Positions 23,487-36,000 of a stretch of 64,000 nt of DNA are shown piece after piece. The stretch's first letter is position 1, and the number at the start of each line of letters is the position of its first letter. The DNA comes from Phragmites australis (lineage: Eukaryota; Streptophyta; Magnoliopsida; Poales; Poaceae): assembly GCF_958298935.1 (NCBI RefSeq), contig NC_084921.1:42627001-42691000 (forward strand), in the 5' to 3' direction. A model generated the notes under the pieces. That model was not told the origin of the DNA. It searched no databases and was given only the letters and a program-made list of their open reading frames with translations. A program made the position numbers and the translations under genes.

Positions 23487-24165
23487 CAAAAGGTATATCG
23501 CTCCATGATTGGTTCTTTACTTTACCTTTGTACATCTAGATCTGATATTGTGCTTAGTATGTGTATGTGTGCAAAATTTCAAGCTGTTCCTAAAGAGTGT
23601 AATTTAGTGGCCATTAATAGAATTTTTAGATATTTGCTTCATACCCCTTACCTTGGCTTATGGTATCCTAAAGGTTCAACCTTTGAACTTATCGGCTATT
23701 CGGATTCCGATTATGCCAATTGCAAAGTGGATAGGAAGATTACATCCAGGACTTGCCAATTCTTGGGTAGACCCTTGGTGTCTTGGTCCTTAAAAAAATA
23801 AAATTCCGTAGCTCTATCCACCGCTGAAGCCGAATATGTTACCGCAAGCGCTTGTTGTGCTCAACTACTTCGGACTGAGACAAACATTGAGAGACTATAG
23901 CTATAACATGACTAAAGATCCACTCTTGTGTGACAATGAGAGTGCCATCAAAATAGCCAACAATCCCATACAACACTCAAGAACAAAAACACATAGACAT
24001 CCGACACCACTTCTTGAGAGACCACTCAACCAAAGGGGATATCGATATTCACCATGTGAGAACCAAAAAATAACTAGCCGATATCCTCACCAAGCCACTA
24101 GATGAGAAAAGGTTTTGTGAGTTGAGAAGTGAGCTAAATATCCTTGGTTCTCGCAACGTGGCTTG
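23436..24165 (+). pseudogene. Copia 1 RNase H domain
   Basis: Typical copia RNase H: SMIGSLLYLCTSRSDIVLSM, FRYLLHTPYLGLWYPKG, IGYSDSDYANCKVDRKITS, LVSWSLKK, then after a stop and frame change STAEAEYVTASACCAQLL and finally LADILTKPLDEKRFCELRSE. A perfect 28-base tandem duplication at 23431-23486 lies just upstream. Confidence 0.8.
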
Positions 24166-25043
24166 ACTTATTGCATACAATTGATTGTTGTAGATTTTTA
24201 GCTTTTACATAGGTGTTTTCTAAAAGATAGGCTTAGAATTGTGTGTTTATTAATTAAAAAAAAATGGATCTTTGATCTTTGATCATGCCATGTCACTTGT
24301 GGTTATAGTTTTTGATTGGCTGATTGCTGGCTAATCACAAGTAACATGATCTCTCATGTCCATCGAAACACACATCTCTCTCTTTTCCTTCTCAAAATCT
24401 ATCTTTTCTGTGTTGCTGGTCAAAGTGCAGAGCATCCACTTATTTATGCGGAGGATCCACATATTTGCGGAGACTCCGCATAATTTTGCGGAGGGTCCGC
24501 TCTATGAAAGTTTTTCACATTTTAATCCTCCCTTCGAGTTAAAACCTCTATCTCCCAGCAGTCATTCTTTTTCACCACCATGTTCTTCTCTCTCTTTGAG
24601 CCCTCATCACCTTCTCTCAAATCCCAATCTTCGGTGTTTTGGAGAGCAATTCTTCGAGGAATCGACATCTGCATCAAGACCAACTCTTCTAATACGGATT
24701 CTCCATGAAGTTCTCCAAGATTCACCTCAAGTTCATCTTCTCTCTCTTATTCAAGGTATAAATCAAGTTTTTATCCGATCTCTCTATTTTAATGCCCTAG
24801 AGTGATATTCCTTTGATAGATATTCTCCTTAGGTGTCCTTGATCACATACCTCTAGTGGAATTTGGATCCCTTGGTGAAATCCTTTGAAATTGCGATTTA
24901 GGGTTTGATCTGCAAACTGCGGAGGGTCCGCAAATTTCTACGGAGACTCCGCAGTCTGCAGAACATTGTCTAAATCATGACTTCTTTCTTCAATCTTGTT
25001 CCATCTTCTTTCATAGCTTATACGCCCCTGTTATCTTTCAGCT

Positions 25044-26731
25044 GTGATGGAACATCCAGATCCAAGGAACCCGGCAGTAGAAGCTCGCACCAAACTCCGC
25101 CTTGACCCTCAAGTTCAAGCTTCTCAAACCACCATGGCTAGTAGTGGTCGTGTCAAATTTGCCGCAAAGAAGCAAATATCCAGGCGAGGTGGGAGGATCG
25201 ACAGTCAGGGCATTCGCATTGAGGAACCTCGTGGTGGTAGTGATAGTGATGATACTGCCTCCACTGTTGTAGCTACTGCTGCTCAGAGAGCTAGGGGTCA
25301 TAAGACCCAAGCTGAGAGCGATAAAGAACGGTTGGGAAAGAAGATAGATCCAAGGACATGCCCCCACACTCCTCCTTACATTGAACTCAACTTTGGAAGG
25401 GATCAAGTACAATACAATGAGGTTCCAAAGCTGCAGTCTCCTTAGGTTAATCTTCCCTATGATCCTCGTCTTCCTAAGAGCTACAAGAATCAAAGTCTAG
25501 TTGTCAAGAAAGAAAGAAAGAATGATCCTTTCTTGTGGCCTAAAGACGAGTCTTTGGATGGAAGGTTTTGGTGCCAGTTTCACTTTGACTTTTATCTATC
25601 CGTCATCTACAGATGCAAGATCAAGCCAATTACGCCAATGCAATACATTGATTGAAAATATATGGAAGAGGCCGATGATCCCATCTTTGATGAAGTGATT
25701 GATGCTTGCACTGAGAAAGGGTTGAAGGAAGTCATGGGGTTACAATACAATTGGAATGAAGAAATTATTTCCCAATTCCATGTATCTTTCTTCTTCCACC
25801 CCCGCAAGAATAAAATCCATTGGACTACTCTTGGGATTCACTATTGTATCGACTATATGACATTCTCTCGCCTTCTTGCTCTTGGAACAAAGGATCATGA
25901 ATATGGGACCATACACGTGGAGAAGATCAAGGAGTATGACATGGGTGAAATGTATGAGGACCCAAGGATGGCCGATGGTACCACTCATGGCTTGAAGCCA
26001 TTCTACTCCTATCTCAATTTTCTTTTTCGTCAAACCCTTTATCCAAAGAAAGGAGATGTGACAAAGATTCATGCATATCAAGGAACATTCTCCTTAGGAT
26101 GGATACCGGTGGAAGACCTTTCAATGTTGGTGACTTCATATGGCTTGAGCTATGTGATGCCATGAATGATGCAAGGAAGAGCCTCCCATATGTTCCGTAT
26201 ATCATGTACATCATCGAGGAGGTCACCAAGATCTCATTCCCAAAGGATTGTATTCACGAGCCCTACCGTGTGATGAAGAAGAAGACTTCCTCTAGGCCAT
26301 CTCGTGATACATGTTCATCCTGTGCAGCTCCACCTCCCTCTCGTGCATCCTCTTCGCAATCCCATGGTGGTGGCTCTCGTGGCCGTGGCAAGTACATCAA
26401 GAGTGTTCTTCGTTCTATCTTCAATATGTCCAAATACAATGCAACAGAAGTGAATGAGATGAGAAGAGAAGTAAAGGAAATCAAAGGGCATTTAGCACTA
26501 CCCACTTCCCCTCATCGAGAATTGCTTGATTTCGGTGATCCGTTTGCCGAGTGGGAAGCCGCAGATCAAGAGTAAGAAGAAGAAGAGGCACCTTCGGCTC
26601 CCCGCTCTCGCTGTTCTCGCTCTACTCATGGTGAGATAGAAGAAGAAAGTGAAGAAGAGGGTGAGTATGAAGAAGAAGGTGATGAGGAGGAGGACGAGGG
26701 CGAGGACGAAGAAGAAGATGATGACGAGTAG
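25044..26731 (+). pseudogene. Copia 1 third ORF (env-position / plant transposon protein)
   Basis: ORF between RNase H and the 3' LTR, where SIRE/Maximus elements carry an env-like or transposon-protein-like gene; function unknown. It starts at ATG 25044 (MEHPDPRNPAVEA) with a basic, Ser/Thr-rich N-terminus. TAG at 25443 and TGA near 25653 interrupt an otherwise continuous frame containing KNDPFLWPKDESLDGRFW, FFFHPRKNKIHWTTLG and FYSYLNFLFRQTLYPKKGD. A frameshift near 26.1 kb leads to GRPFNVGDFIWLELCDAMND. The end is extremely acidic (EEEGDEEEDEGEDEEEDDDE). No clear membrane segment or signal peptide is visible, so I do not call it an envelope protein. Confidence 0.6.
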
Positions 26732-27346
26732 TTGCTGCTCTTCATAGTCTTTCTTTTTCTCCCTTTTTGGCACTTGATGTCAAAGGGGGAATGAAAAGCT
26801 TATCTATCCATTCGTGTTCTCGTTTCGTCTTGTAATAATTCTATCTATCTTGTGTGTGGTGGTGGACATGAGACCTTGTGTCTTTGTGGTGTGCTATAAT
26901 TGCTACTTAATGTTGGGACTAAGTTTTATTATGCTAGTGTGAGATTAAATGTTCTTGTGCTGAGAAGAGAACATTTACAGAGTCCGAAGGGTCTGCATAA
27001 ATGACCGGAGAATCCACACTTTTGCAGAGCCTCCGTATAATTCTGTGGATACTCCACACATTTACAAATTTTTAGGATATTACTGTGAATATCATGTCAT
27101 GTGCATCACGTATATTCATGATCTTATGCACATACTGTTGTTGCACCATACGGATGCTATAATATAAGGGGAGTCTCCACACTATACTAAAAATTGTGCA
27201 ATTGGCATTTTAGGCCACTTTTTGAAGTTCATTCAAATGCACATCTTTAGGGGAGCTCTCTGTATCATAAGTATTCAAATCTTTTATTATATACATCTTT
27301 TGTAACTTTTAATTGGGTTATCATCAATCACCAAAAAGGGAGAGAT

Positions 27347-28641
27347 CGAAAGTGCATCTAGGCCCTAAGTGGGTTTTGGTGATAATGACAAACAATTAAA
27401 GAACTAATGAGGGTTATGAAGTATGAACAAGTGTAATTCCATCAAGTGAAATTCGACACATGGTGACCCCTAAAGGAAAAGGGAAAGCAGCACATGGATC
27501 TTATAGTTTTAAATTCTTTTATCATTTTGAAATTAAGTTTAGGATGTCGTACTATTAAGGGAGATACGAAATTACTTATCGTAGAAACAGTGCTCAAGAG
27601 AACTAACAAACCCATGAGAGACATCGAACACAAGTCTTGCACCATTGTTAGCCCTAATTCTTTTGAACCGAGAATATGCAGAGGCTCCGCATATCTGTGC
27701 GGAGGGTCCGCACTTTAGCTACTTTGGGTTAACTACAGAGGGTCCATACTTTCGCGAGGGGTCCGCACTTTTGCGGAGGATCTGCACTTTCCAGGAGTAA
27801 CGGTTAGTTTTTTAGAGTGAAGTATTTATACTTCACACCTTTTCAATCCAACAGCAACCAGGCATTCATTTTTTACCTAACCTAAGGCAAGAAGCTCTAG
27901 TTCATTCAAAGCTCCCCTCTCCAATCCCCTTTGTAATTCTTGGTGAAATCTTTGGTAGGATTGAGTAAGAGAAAGGAGTAGTGCTAGTGAGATACAAATC
28001 TATCCTTTGAGCACTCATTTTCTTCATCAAGCCGGTGATTTCGTGTTTGTTACTCTTGGTAGTTCATCCATTTAGAAGGCTAGGCATCACCCGTCGAGCT
28101 CCCAATCTTGTGGTGAGCCCCGGGAAGTTTGTATTACCCCTGCAATTGAGTAAGTAACCCTAACTTGATCTTTGTGGTCGCTTGGGTGAGGAAAGGGTTG
28201 AAAGAGATCCGACTTTTTGTGAGCTTCTCGACGGAAACGTAGACACTTCTTAGTGGAGTGGCCGAACTTCGATGAACAAATTCTTGTGTCTCATTTGTCA
28301 ACTTATTGTGATTTGTTCTAGTTCCTAGTTTTCACAAATTTTTAGGGTTTCAACCTGATCTATCTCTTTGTAAGGTTTGAGCTGCAGGTACTTGGATATA
28401 CAGGTTGAAAACAACATATGGTGCTTGGTAATTTGTGGATTTTATACTCGTTGTCTTTGCATAGGAATCAATTTAAGTTTTCTCCAAAAAGTCTGGAGTA
28501 TTCGCATATTCTGCGGAACCTCCACATATTTGTGGAGGTTCCAGACAAATCTGCGGAGAGTCTGCATTTGTTTAATCCGCTTCATTCAGTTTGTTAAATT
28601 TTCAAATTTCACCTATTCACCCCCCTCTAGACGACATTTCA
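27347..28641 (+). repeat. Copia 1 right LTR
   Basis: 1295 bases from CGAAAGTGCATCTAGG (TG start mutated to CG) after a polypurine tract to GACATTTCA. It contains several copies of the CGGA-TCCG palindrome (27670-27790, 28495-28570). A target-site duplication cannot be checked because the left LTR is truncated. Confidence 0.85.
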
Positions 28642-28649
28642 ATGCGACC

Positions 28650-30930
28650 AGGGGCCTCGTCTCTAAGAGGGGACGTAACTTGTAGGCAACTATGTCATTG
28701 CTACTTTCATGGTGTCATGTAATTGTCTTTCTTCAAGCAGCTCTGATTATTGTTACTGTCATAATATCTTTCTTCAAACTACTCATACAACGAACATTTC
28801 ATTACAGTGGCATAAAAAACATGTCGACCAAACGCATGATGGTATATACGATACCCCTTGTGGTGTACTGGTGCTTCACCTTACATGTCTTAGGGAATGA
28901 AAAACAATACACATCAAATACGAAATTAAATCGTCCGCCTACCACAGGTTCACATCGATATTACTCCTAGTTGTTTCTCCGACCCGCCATGCGAGGTGGG
29001 ATATAGCTTCTTTTGATGTTTCTGGCTCTCTCTTGGCGCAATTGTTCTGTAGTTCCTCGATGACGACGTGAAGGTGACAGATATATTCTTGAATGTATGG
29101 TTCTATGCACAGGCAACACATGTTCTTTCTTTACATTATTTTGCAAAATAGATGCAATCAGATGTATACTCAACTTTCTGTAAATATCATTTATCATTAA
29201 GTAAAAATGCATCGTCGTCACAAGCTCCGAACAAGAACATGGTGCTTTAGACATGAAGTGACTACATGCCTCAGCTTTTAGCATGAAATGATAACACCTT
29301 GCTGTAGCACAACATCTCTATTGTGACTCACACTTTAGACATGAAGCGACCACACGACTTATCTTTAACCATGAAATGACAACGCCTCTATCATGACTCA
29401 GGCTTTACACACGAAGTGACCAAATGACAGAGCTTTAAGCATCATATCCTATAGCTTAGACACATTCTGATAACACGCGGTAAAATGATGAGGAAACACT
29501 CGCCCGTGACCTTATCCATTCTTCTATAGTATCGCACATCTTTCTCCCTCTGTCGGCGGACGCTTTTGATATCCGCGCGAAAGGAATCCCTCCAACACAT
29601 TCAACGGTTTCTGGCAGTATACCCCTCTTATGTATGTAAGGATAACCCATCTATGACTACTTCTTCTCCAACATAGTTCAACATAATCCCTTCCATGGCT
29701 TCTGGGTCCGGCTCTAGGTCCGACAAGGGTAAGGGTAAGATGGGCCCTTATAAGCTATGATGCGACATCCTTAACAAATGCAAACGTGAGGATGAAGAGG
29801 GAAATAGAAATGAAGACCAAGAGCAGAAGAAGAGGGAGTTGGGGTTGGAGATAGAAGAGCACGAGAAACGCATGCCACAGTGTGATTGCAGTATAATAGT
29901 AAGCCTAAAACTTTTCCCGCTTGTCACGGTTAGGAATGGTAATTTATCCTGATTACCTATTTACCTGAGGGTAAATACCCGAAGAGTAGGGTATGAGTAG
30001 CAAATGATACATACGGGTATGTTCGTGGGTAAAAATTACTACCCGACAGATAAACATGTACGGATATATGTATGCAGTTTTTTTTGTTTGTCCCTATTTT
30101 TAATTCAGCTATTTGTTTGCCCCCCTCTCCGGTTTTTCCTTTGCCTTTTACCCCTTATTGCATCCATCTTTCATGGCTGAGAAATATTTGATCTCTGCAT
30201 TATATCTTCTCTGTTGATCGCTCTTAAACTTGAGGTTAATTTAATATTCAATTTGTGGTCCTTCTTTGAACCTGCAATTATCACTGTTTGAGTTAGCCAT
30301 CATTTTGTCCAAAAACACAAAACATAGCTATGTGTGAGATAATTTGATATTGGCAATGTACTGGAAGATGAAGGCCTGGAATCTTTTTCAAAAAAAGAAT
30401 GTATAACCTGGTATATGATCATTCGTGTGCATTGTTCCATTCATCAGATTTAACTATCCTGAGGCCTTTTTCCTTCGTACATTTTGCAGTAGCTTACGTG
30501 TCAATGGTGACAAGAGCACTAGCCCATTGCCATTCTGAACTTTTAAGTCTCCCAAGCTCGATTGGTCATGCTTTCCTGTTATGGATTTGTTTTTGCGCTT
30601 ACCTGCAATCATCCCAGAAGGATTTAGCTTGCTAAAAGGATTCCCTTTTTTGTGCTAGATGCTCATGCTACCTAATATGAATTTATTTGTGTGCTTGGCT
30701 GCAAGTGTTCCAGAAGGATATAGCTAGCTAAAATAATTCTGTTTGTATTGGATATGGCTGACCTCTAAGTGGAATGGCCTTTGGGTTGCTTCTGCTTCCG
30801 TGGATATCTAATTCATTATGTATGTGATGAATCGTGCTCTTTCATGTATGTAGAAGCCTGCTGTTTTATCTTCCAACTAAGCCATAGAAGTACATACTAT
30901 TAAGCCACGTAACTATTTTCATGTTTTGAT
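28650..30930. other. Unassigned sequence with small repeats
   Basis: No complete gene. A three-copy imperfect repeat (about 80-85 bases) starts at 29247, 29332 and 29411 with CTTTAGACATGAAGTGAC-like sequence. At 29695-29901 a short frame (MASGSGSRSDKGKGKMGP, one stop, then EIEEHEKRMPQCDC) resembles anonymous grass proteins that precede a GRF-type zinc finger; tentative. At about 29936-30070 TAGGAATGGTAAT and repeated CGGGTA / TACCCG words look like one end of a hAT-type MITE. Near 30.57-30.75 kb a ~75-base segment around CCAGAAGGAT is duplicated. Confidence 0.35.
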
Positions 30931-31040
30931 CTGACCTTTTTCTTCCTGTACTACCTATGCAGATATATGTTGCCATGGTGATTTTGAAGTAGGTATGTTG
31001 TATGAGCACAGCTTAGATTGAACCATTACGCAGTCAAACT

Positions 31041-31443
31041 GAAGTTTTTAATGGGCGTCTTCTGATCAGGTCTCAATGGGTCATTTCCAGGAGTCTCACG
31101 ATACAAAGATTCTCCAATTTTTGACCAAACTGGACCATGCAACTTCCAAGCCTCGGGAAGATGGGAACAATTCTAAGACCTGCAGGAAATTATAAATGTG
31201 TTCGTATTGAGGCGATCTTTGGAAGAATATAGAAATAATAGAAGTAGAATAAATCTCTTTTTTTCTTCTAGTCCTTTAAAATGAGGTCTTGCTTAGTTAT
31301 ATGTAAAGGGAACAATCTGCATTGACCATAGCAGTAATTTGACCAAAACAGATGTTATTTACAAACCTACCTGCTTTTGAACCTTACTAATAATATCCTC
31401 ATTTGGCAATGGCGTGCACGGATCACCAGGAGTTAGCACACCT
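31041..31443 (-). pseudogene. ZDS: Zeta-carotene desaturase gene fragment (two exons)
   Basis: Piece of the carotenoid-pathway gene for zeta-carotene desaturase. Exon A (31443-31371), with acceptor CAATTGCAG and donor CAG/GTAGGT, reads GVLTPGDPCTPLPNEDIISK. Exon B (31179 to about 31041), behind acceptor TTCCTGCAG, reads [20 protein letters not shown], then [20 protein letters not shown] in the next frame. These match the C-terminal part of plant ZDS. One extra A in an A run near 31115 shifts the frame between the two halves of exon B. The sequence stops matching right after KNF, so the last part of the enzyme is missing. The intron between the exons is kept, so this is a DNA-level copy. Confidence 0.8.
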
Positions 31444-32032
31444 CTGCAATTGAAGCAAGCGTGGAAGGTGAATATATATATTTGCATAAATAGAAATCAA
31501 TTTGATACTTGAAATTCAGTAGTTGTACTGTGCCCAGAACTTCAAAAATGAACAGCCAAAAAGTGCACTGCAAGGTGAGCATATAGGCTTGAGCACAGCT
31601 TAGATTTGTATGTTAGTTCTGAACTATTGGCGTTGCACAATAGAATATTGCTCTAACTGAGTTGCCATTTCGAATCCCAGCCAGACTAAAAACGTCTTCC
31701 ATCAGGTTCCATGCTGATGGATTGCTCCGTAATAATCCAATTTTTGGTGCAGACATATGAGAGACTAAAGAACATGATGCAAATGGATCCATGGAAGATA
31801 CTTTCTTAGCTGAAGGTTAAGCAACACTATTTTTTGTACAGAGTTTGATTTCAGTGCATTTCATGTGCTTCAGCTGAGAGTTAAATATCAGTGTAGCTTC
31901 TTAAATCAGCCATTTTGTTTTCATTTATGGCCTGCACCGAGTGGTTAGGGAAGCAAAGGTCTGGTCAATTGTGTTTGCGAGTTTAAACTGCAGAGATAAT
32001 GTAGTAATGAAAAATCTGAACAATACATTCAG

Positions 32033-32652
32033 CCCAAAATTCTTAGGAAGACCCTAGGTGGTGGAATGAGGCAGGTCAGAATTCTTTTTGCTGCTGTATA
32101 TGTTGCAGTTCGCGACACTGTCGGAAAGCTTGCAGATGACCACAGAAAGGCAAAAGTTTTGGCAGGTTTGATATATATTTCGTATGAAATCTAACTTCAC
32201 TTCATTTCAATATGCACAAGTCCTGAATACCCCTTTGTTTTCTGAAACGAATAAAAAGAAGAATTAAGTTGTGTTGAACTTGAACCTCTGCATCCCGGCT
32301 TTTATTCCTACTTAATGCAAAATACAATTCTTTTCTGTATACTGGGGAAGAAAGGTCCTTAACTCCTTACCAACATGTAATCCTGAATTTGTACCTCTGT
32401 CCATTTGCTCAGAGGGACTGAACAAAATCAAACAGTTTACCGTGGATTCAGCTTCAGTAGAGACCAATATGGTTAGTCTACTAGATCACTTATTAGATCT
32501 TATTTGTTTTCAACTACGTACCTGTAAAAGCTCAACATATATATGCTTTGTAAGGTATTCTTCAATATCGTGGATCCACGCATATCACCTGACAAGCTAT
32601 GCCAATTCCTGGAACAGCACAATGTGCTGCCAATGCCAGCCAGTGCAAAGAG
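32033..32652 (+). pseudogene. THA1: L-allo-threonine aldolase gene fragment (three exons)
   Basis: Fragment of a PLP enzyme that splits threonine to glycine and acetaldehyde. Exons: about 32033-32165 (KTLGGGMRQVRILFAAVYVA, then VRDTVGKLADDHRKAKVLA), 32413-32471 (EGLNKIKQFTVDSASVETNM) and 32555-32652 (VFFNIVDPRISPDKLCQFLE). Junction phases agree and no stop occurs inside these exons. Upstream exons with the PLP-lysine and the final exon (RLVIHYQ region in the family) are absent, so it cannot make a working enzyme. It lies about 600 bases from the ZDS fragment, in the opposite direction. Confidence 0.8.
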
Positions 32653-33034
32653 GTGAAGTCCCCCATTCTCTTATCGAGCGGTTATAGATTTTACTCTACT
32701 CAGGTTCTCACATGTAAGTTCCCCATTCTAACAACTTAAAGTTATGTACAACTGTTTTCTCTTAGAATACCAGGACTTGTTACTGTTAATTCTTTTGTAC
32801 TTCATACAATTTGAATGCATAAATGCATTGAAGAGGTGTTGATTGCAGAGAAGTCATTTTGATCCCCCCCCCCCCCATTATAAAGATGGACTCATGCCGT
32901 GCTCGTTCTATGCTGACGCCGCATGTAGAACAGTTGCAGACTCATGCCGAGATGATGAATGCCAAATACAGCTGTATATTTTCCTCTGTTTTCTTTACAT
33001 GATGTGCGTGCCGTGAGCTACAGCGAGACTGCAA
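32653..33034. other. Short intergenic stretch with 13-base C run
   Basis: About 380 bases between the threonine aldolase fragment and the pectinesterase stop codon, presumably including the pectinesterase 3' UTR. A run of 13 C at 32864-32876 is the only notable feature. Confidence 0.4.
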
Positions 33035-36000
33035 TTACAGCCTGACCCACTCGGTGCCGTCAATGAAGCTCAGTGAGATGAAGGGCTTGGCCTCCTCGTC
33101 GGTGAGCTCGCGCGACCACGCCACCCGGCCGGCGAAGCTCGCGCCGGGGCCCGTGCACTTGTACTGCCCGTAGAACACCGTCCTGCATGAGCATCAGCAA
33201 ACGCGCAGATGTTAGTTTCAAACTTCACCGTACGACGATTGCGCAGGTTTTCGATCCGAGTCGGATTTTATCGGCCACGGAAAGTTTTGATCTGTCTTAG
33301 CATTGCCTTTTGCGATCATGCTAGCCTAGGGCTCTGCTTTTTTGCCCGCGTACCTGTGCCGGGCAGTGGGCATCGAATCTGAAAAGCGGCTACAATCCCA
33401 ACGAGATCAGGGAAGGCCAGCCACCCGTGCAGTCGGATGATTCACCAGAATGGGAGCAGGTAAGTGCTCCCTTCGTCTCCACAACACAGCATTATTATCG
33501 TTCACGAATCTTTAGCAGCTCTTCTACATGCGTGCAAACTAGCTGAGCTCTTCGTTTGCTTTCCATACCGCAAGCGGCGACGCGATAGCTAGCATTTGGT
33601 CAACTGGGACATCCGATCACCAGAGAGAGCTAGGGAGATGTCCGTAAGATGAGATGGGCAAATGCAAGCGTAACATGCATGGCGTTGTCGAGTCAGGTGA
33701 CTACCGGCGAACAGAACACGCCCGACGCCTGCCAGCCAGGTGGCATGCATGGCGGTTTTGTGACGATTTCGTAAGAGGATTCGAAGGAAGCTGGAGGAGA
33801 GGGAGGACGGGACGTACATCTCGCGGTTGGGGTCGCCCCAGTTGTACCAGCCGCGCGGGATGATGATGTTGTCCATGTTGGTGTAGGCGAAGACGACGCG
33901 GGAGAAGGTGCCCCAGGCGCGGCCCAAGTAGAGCGCGCCGGACCCCGTCACCCGGCAGTTGACGAACGAGAACCCCGTGTCCTCCAGCATGCTCTGCCGG
34001 TTCTGCGCCGTCAGCGCCCCGTAGTCACGAGCGATCGCGTGCACGTGGCAACCCTGCAACACGTTTGACACGTCACAGACAGGTCAAATCCACATACTTA
34101 AACCAGGCATCTCAAAGGCGTCGAAGAAGGATTGATGAGTACATTGTTAGTATAACGTTACAACATGATTGTGTGAGTACGCCGTTGCTAGCCCAAGAAG
34201 GCATTTTTGCGCAGACAAACAGTTTAGCAGAATGCATGGGTTTCGCTGTGCGGCGCAGCCACCAGAGGCCGGGGCACGTCGCTGCCGCGCACGTCCTGGC
34301 CGCCCGTGGGCGTAGGGCCGCCGAGACGGGTGCGAGGTCGTGCACAAGCTGACATTGACATGAGGCCGCGGGCAGGAGAGGTGCTCCATGGCCGATTGAC
34401 GATGGCGACTTCCATCTGCCGCCACGGGACAAAACAGGGAAAAGCCTACTTTTGCGTGATAGAATTGCTGCCTGATCAATTTCGCGCACTTGGGGCGAAA
34501 TACTCACCGTCTCGAGTCTCGACGGGTTGCTACGAGCGTGCAAAGCCCAAGCCGCATCTTGGGTTTAAGATGGAGATCCACAGCTCCGACGTTCTAATCC
34601 GTTCACAGTAGATAACGAGCCTTTGGTATTTCTCTTGTCTCGTGTCATTTCATTGTGTCGATGTACTGCTATAAACCCAAGTGTCGAGGCGTACGGGAAG
34701 AACGCAATTAAGGATCTGTTTAGTTCAATTTTTCTAGCTTATGTTTCTTAGAAGTTGGAAGTTGAACTAAATAGCTAGTTGCGAGCTGGTTTTGGAAAAT
34801 TGAAAAGATGTTTTTATAAGGAAATGAACTAAAAGCTAAAAAATTGGTTGAAATAAGCTTTTCTAATTTTTAATATGCTGAGAAACTAAAATTTATTATA
34901 AAAATTAATAGCAAAAAATCATTAATCAAAAGCTATAAAGCCAAAATCCTCCGTCCAACCAAACAGACACTAAGTAGGTGTGCCTTTTATTCTACTTGGT
35001 GTTTAAGATCTGTTTGTTTTAGTTTTAAGTTGTGAAAATCTAATATACTCTGTAGAATTTGTGAAAGTTTTTTCATTAAATTATAGATTATAGGATTTTA
35101 TAGTATAATTTATTTTATGGATTATGAGAATCAATTTTTATATTATAATTATTTATTTTTGCGAGTAGAATCCATTAATCAAAATAAAAAAACAAGCAGG
35201 GCCTAAGTCCGTTGTGGCTGGCACTCCTCTTATTTCTGAACCTCAGCTTTTAACTTTTGTTAGGATTCATCTTTCAAACTGAGCAGGTCACTTGGAAGCC
35301 GCTTAGTTAGAATGTGAGAATAAACTTTTGTTTGTTTTCTGTAATAACGATCGGCGCAAATTCATGTTGTCATAAAGAGATCGGGATATTTTCATTAGCT
35401 TAATGAAACAAGAATCCCTTTATCTAAAAACTAAGCGGGTCGCTTGGAAGCTTGATATCAATATGCTCTGTTTTGGGGGCTCTGTTTTGTGTTGAACTGG
35501 TGCAATGCCAATTCTATCGCCCTTTTTGGTTCAGTCTAAACTTTAAAGACCGAGGGTATCCTGTGGAAGGAGCCTTGCTGACATTTGAAACCCTGAACTG
35601 CACCCCAGTAGATACCAGAGAAAAGGACACGCCCTGCGCAATGTGGCAGTTTGCACAGATTGTTGTTGCAGAAGAGAACAGAGACGTACCTCGTACAGAG
35701 AGAGCGCATTGCCAAAGATGAAATCCACGGACCCTTCGATGTAGCAATCCTTGTAGTAGTGGCGGCCCGAGTGATCATACAGCGTGTCCTGCGCGCCCAG
35801 GAAGTTGCACCCCACGAACGCCGCGTTGTCCGCCGACACCCGCAGCGCCACCGCCTGCTTCCCCGACGCACCCGGCTTCGGCACCGGTGACGTGTTCTGT
35901 GCCATTCCGTGCCCGCGGATTCAGCTCACCATGGTGTGGCAACAGCAACAGCAACAGCAACTACTGCACACAGCGTGCGAACTGCAAGCCGAGCAGGTAG

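Larger units (their letters stand above)
18062..28641 (+). mobile_element. Degenerate Ty1/copia element 1 (SIRE/Maximus-like layout)
   Basis: LTR retrotransposon of about 10.6 kb. The right LTR (27347-28641) and the 3' part of the left LTR (about 18062-18680) match closely. The primer-binding site TTGGTATTAAAGCC (18682-18695) lies directly after the left LTR, and the polypurine tract AAAAAGGGAGAGAT ends just before the right LTR. Order: gag with zinc knuckle, coiled-coil region, protease, integrase, reverse transcriptase, RNase H, a separate third ORF, 3' LTR. The extra ORF downstream of RNase H and the size suggest the SIRE/Maximus lineage (inference). Many stops, frameshifts and an internal RT deletion show it cannot mobilise itself. 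Confidence 0.85.

Noticed and set aside
25044..26731. Retroviral-type envelope gene
   Set aside because: Position fits, but no signal peptide, membrane segment or fusion-like sequence is visible, so only a third ORF is called.
32864..32876. Run of 13 C as a regulatory or G-quadruplex site
   Set aside because: A single homopolymer cannot be told from assembly or sequencing length error, and there is no associated structure.
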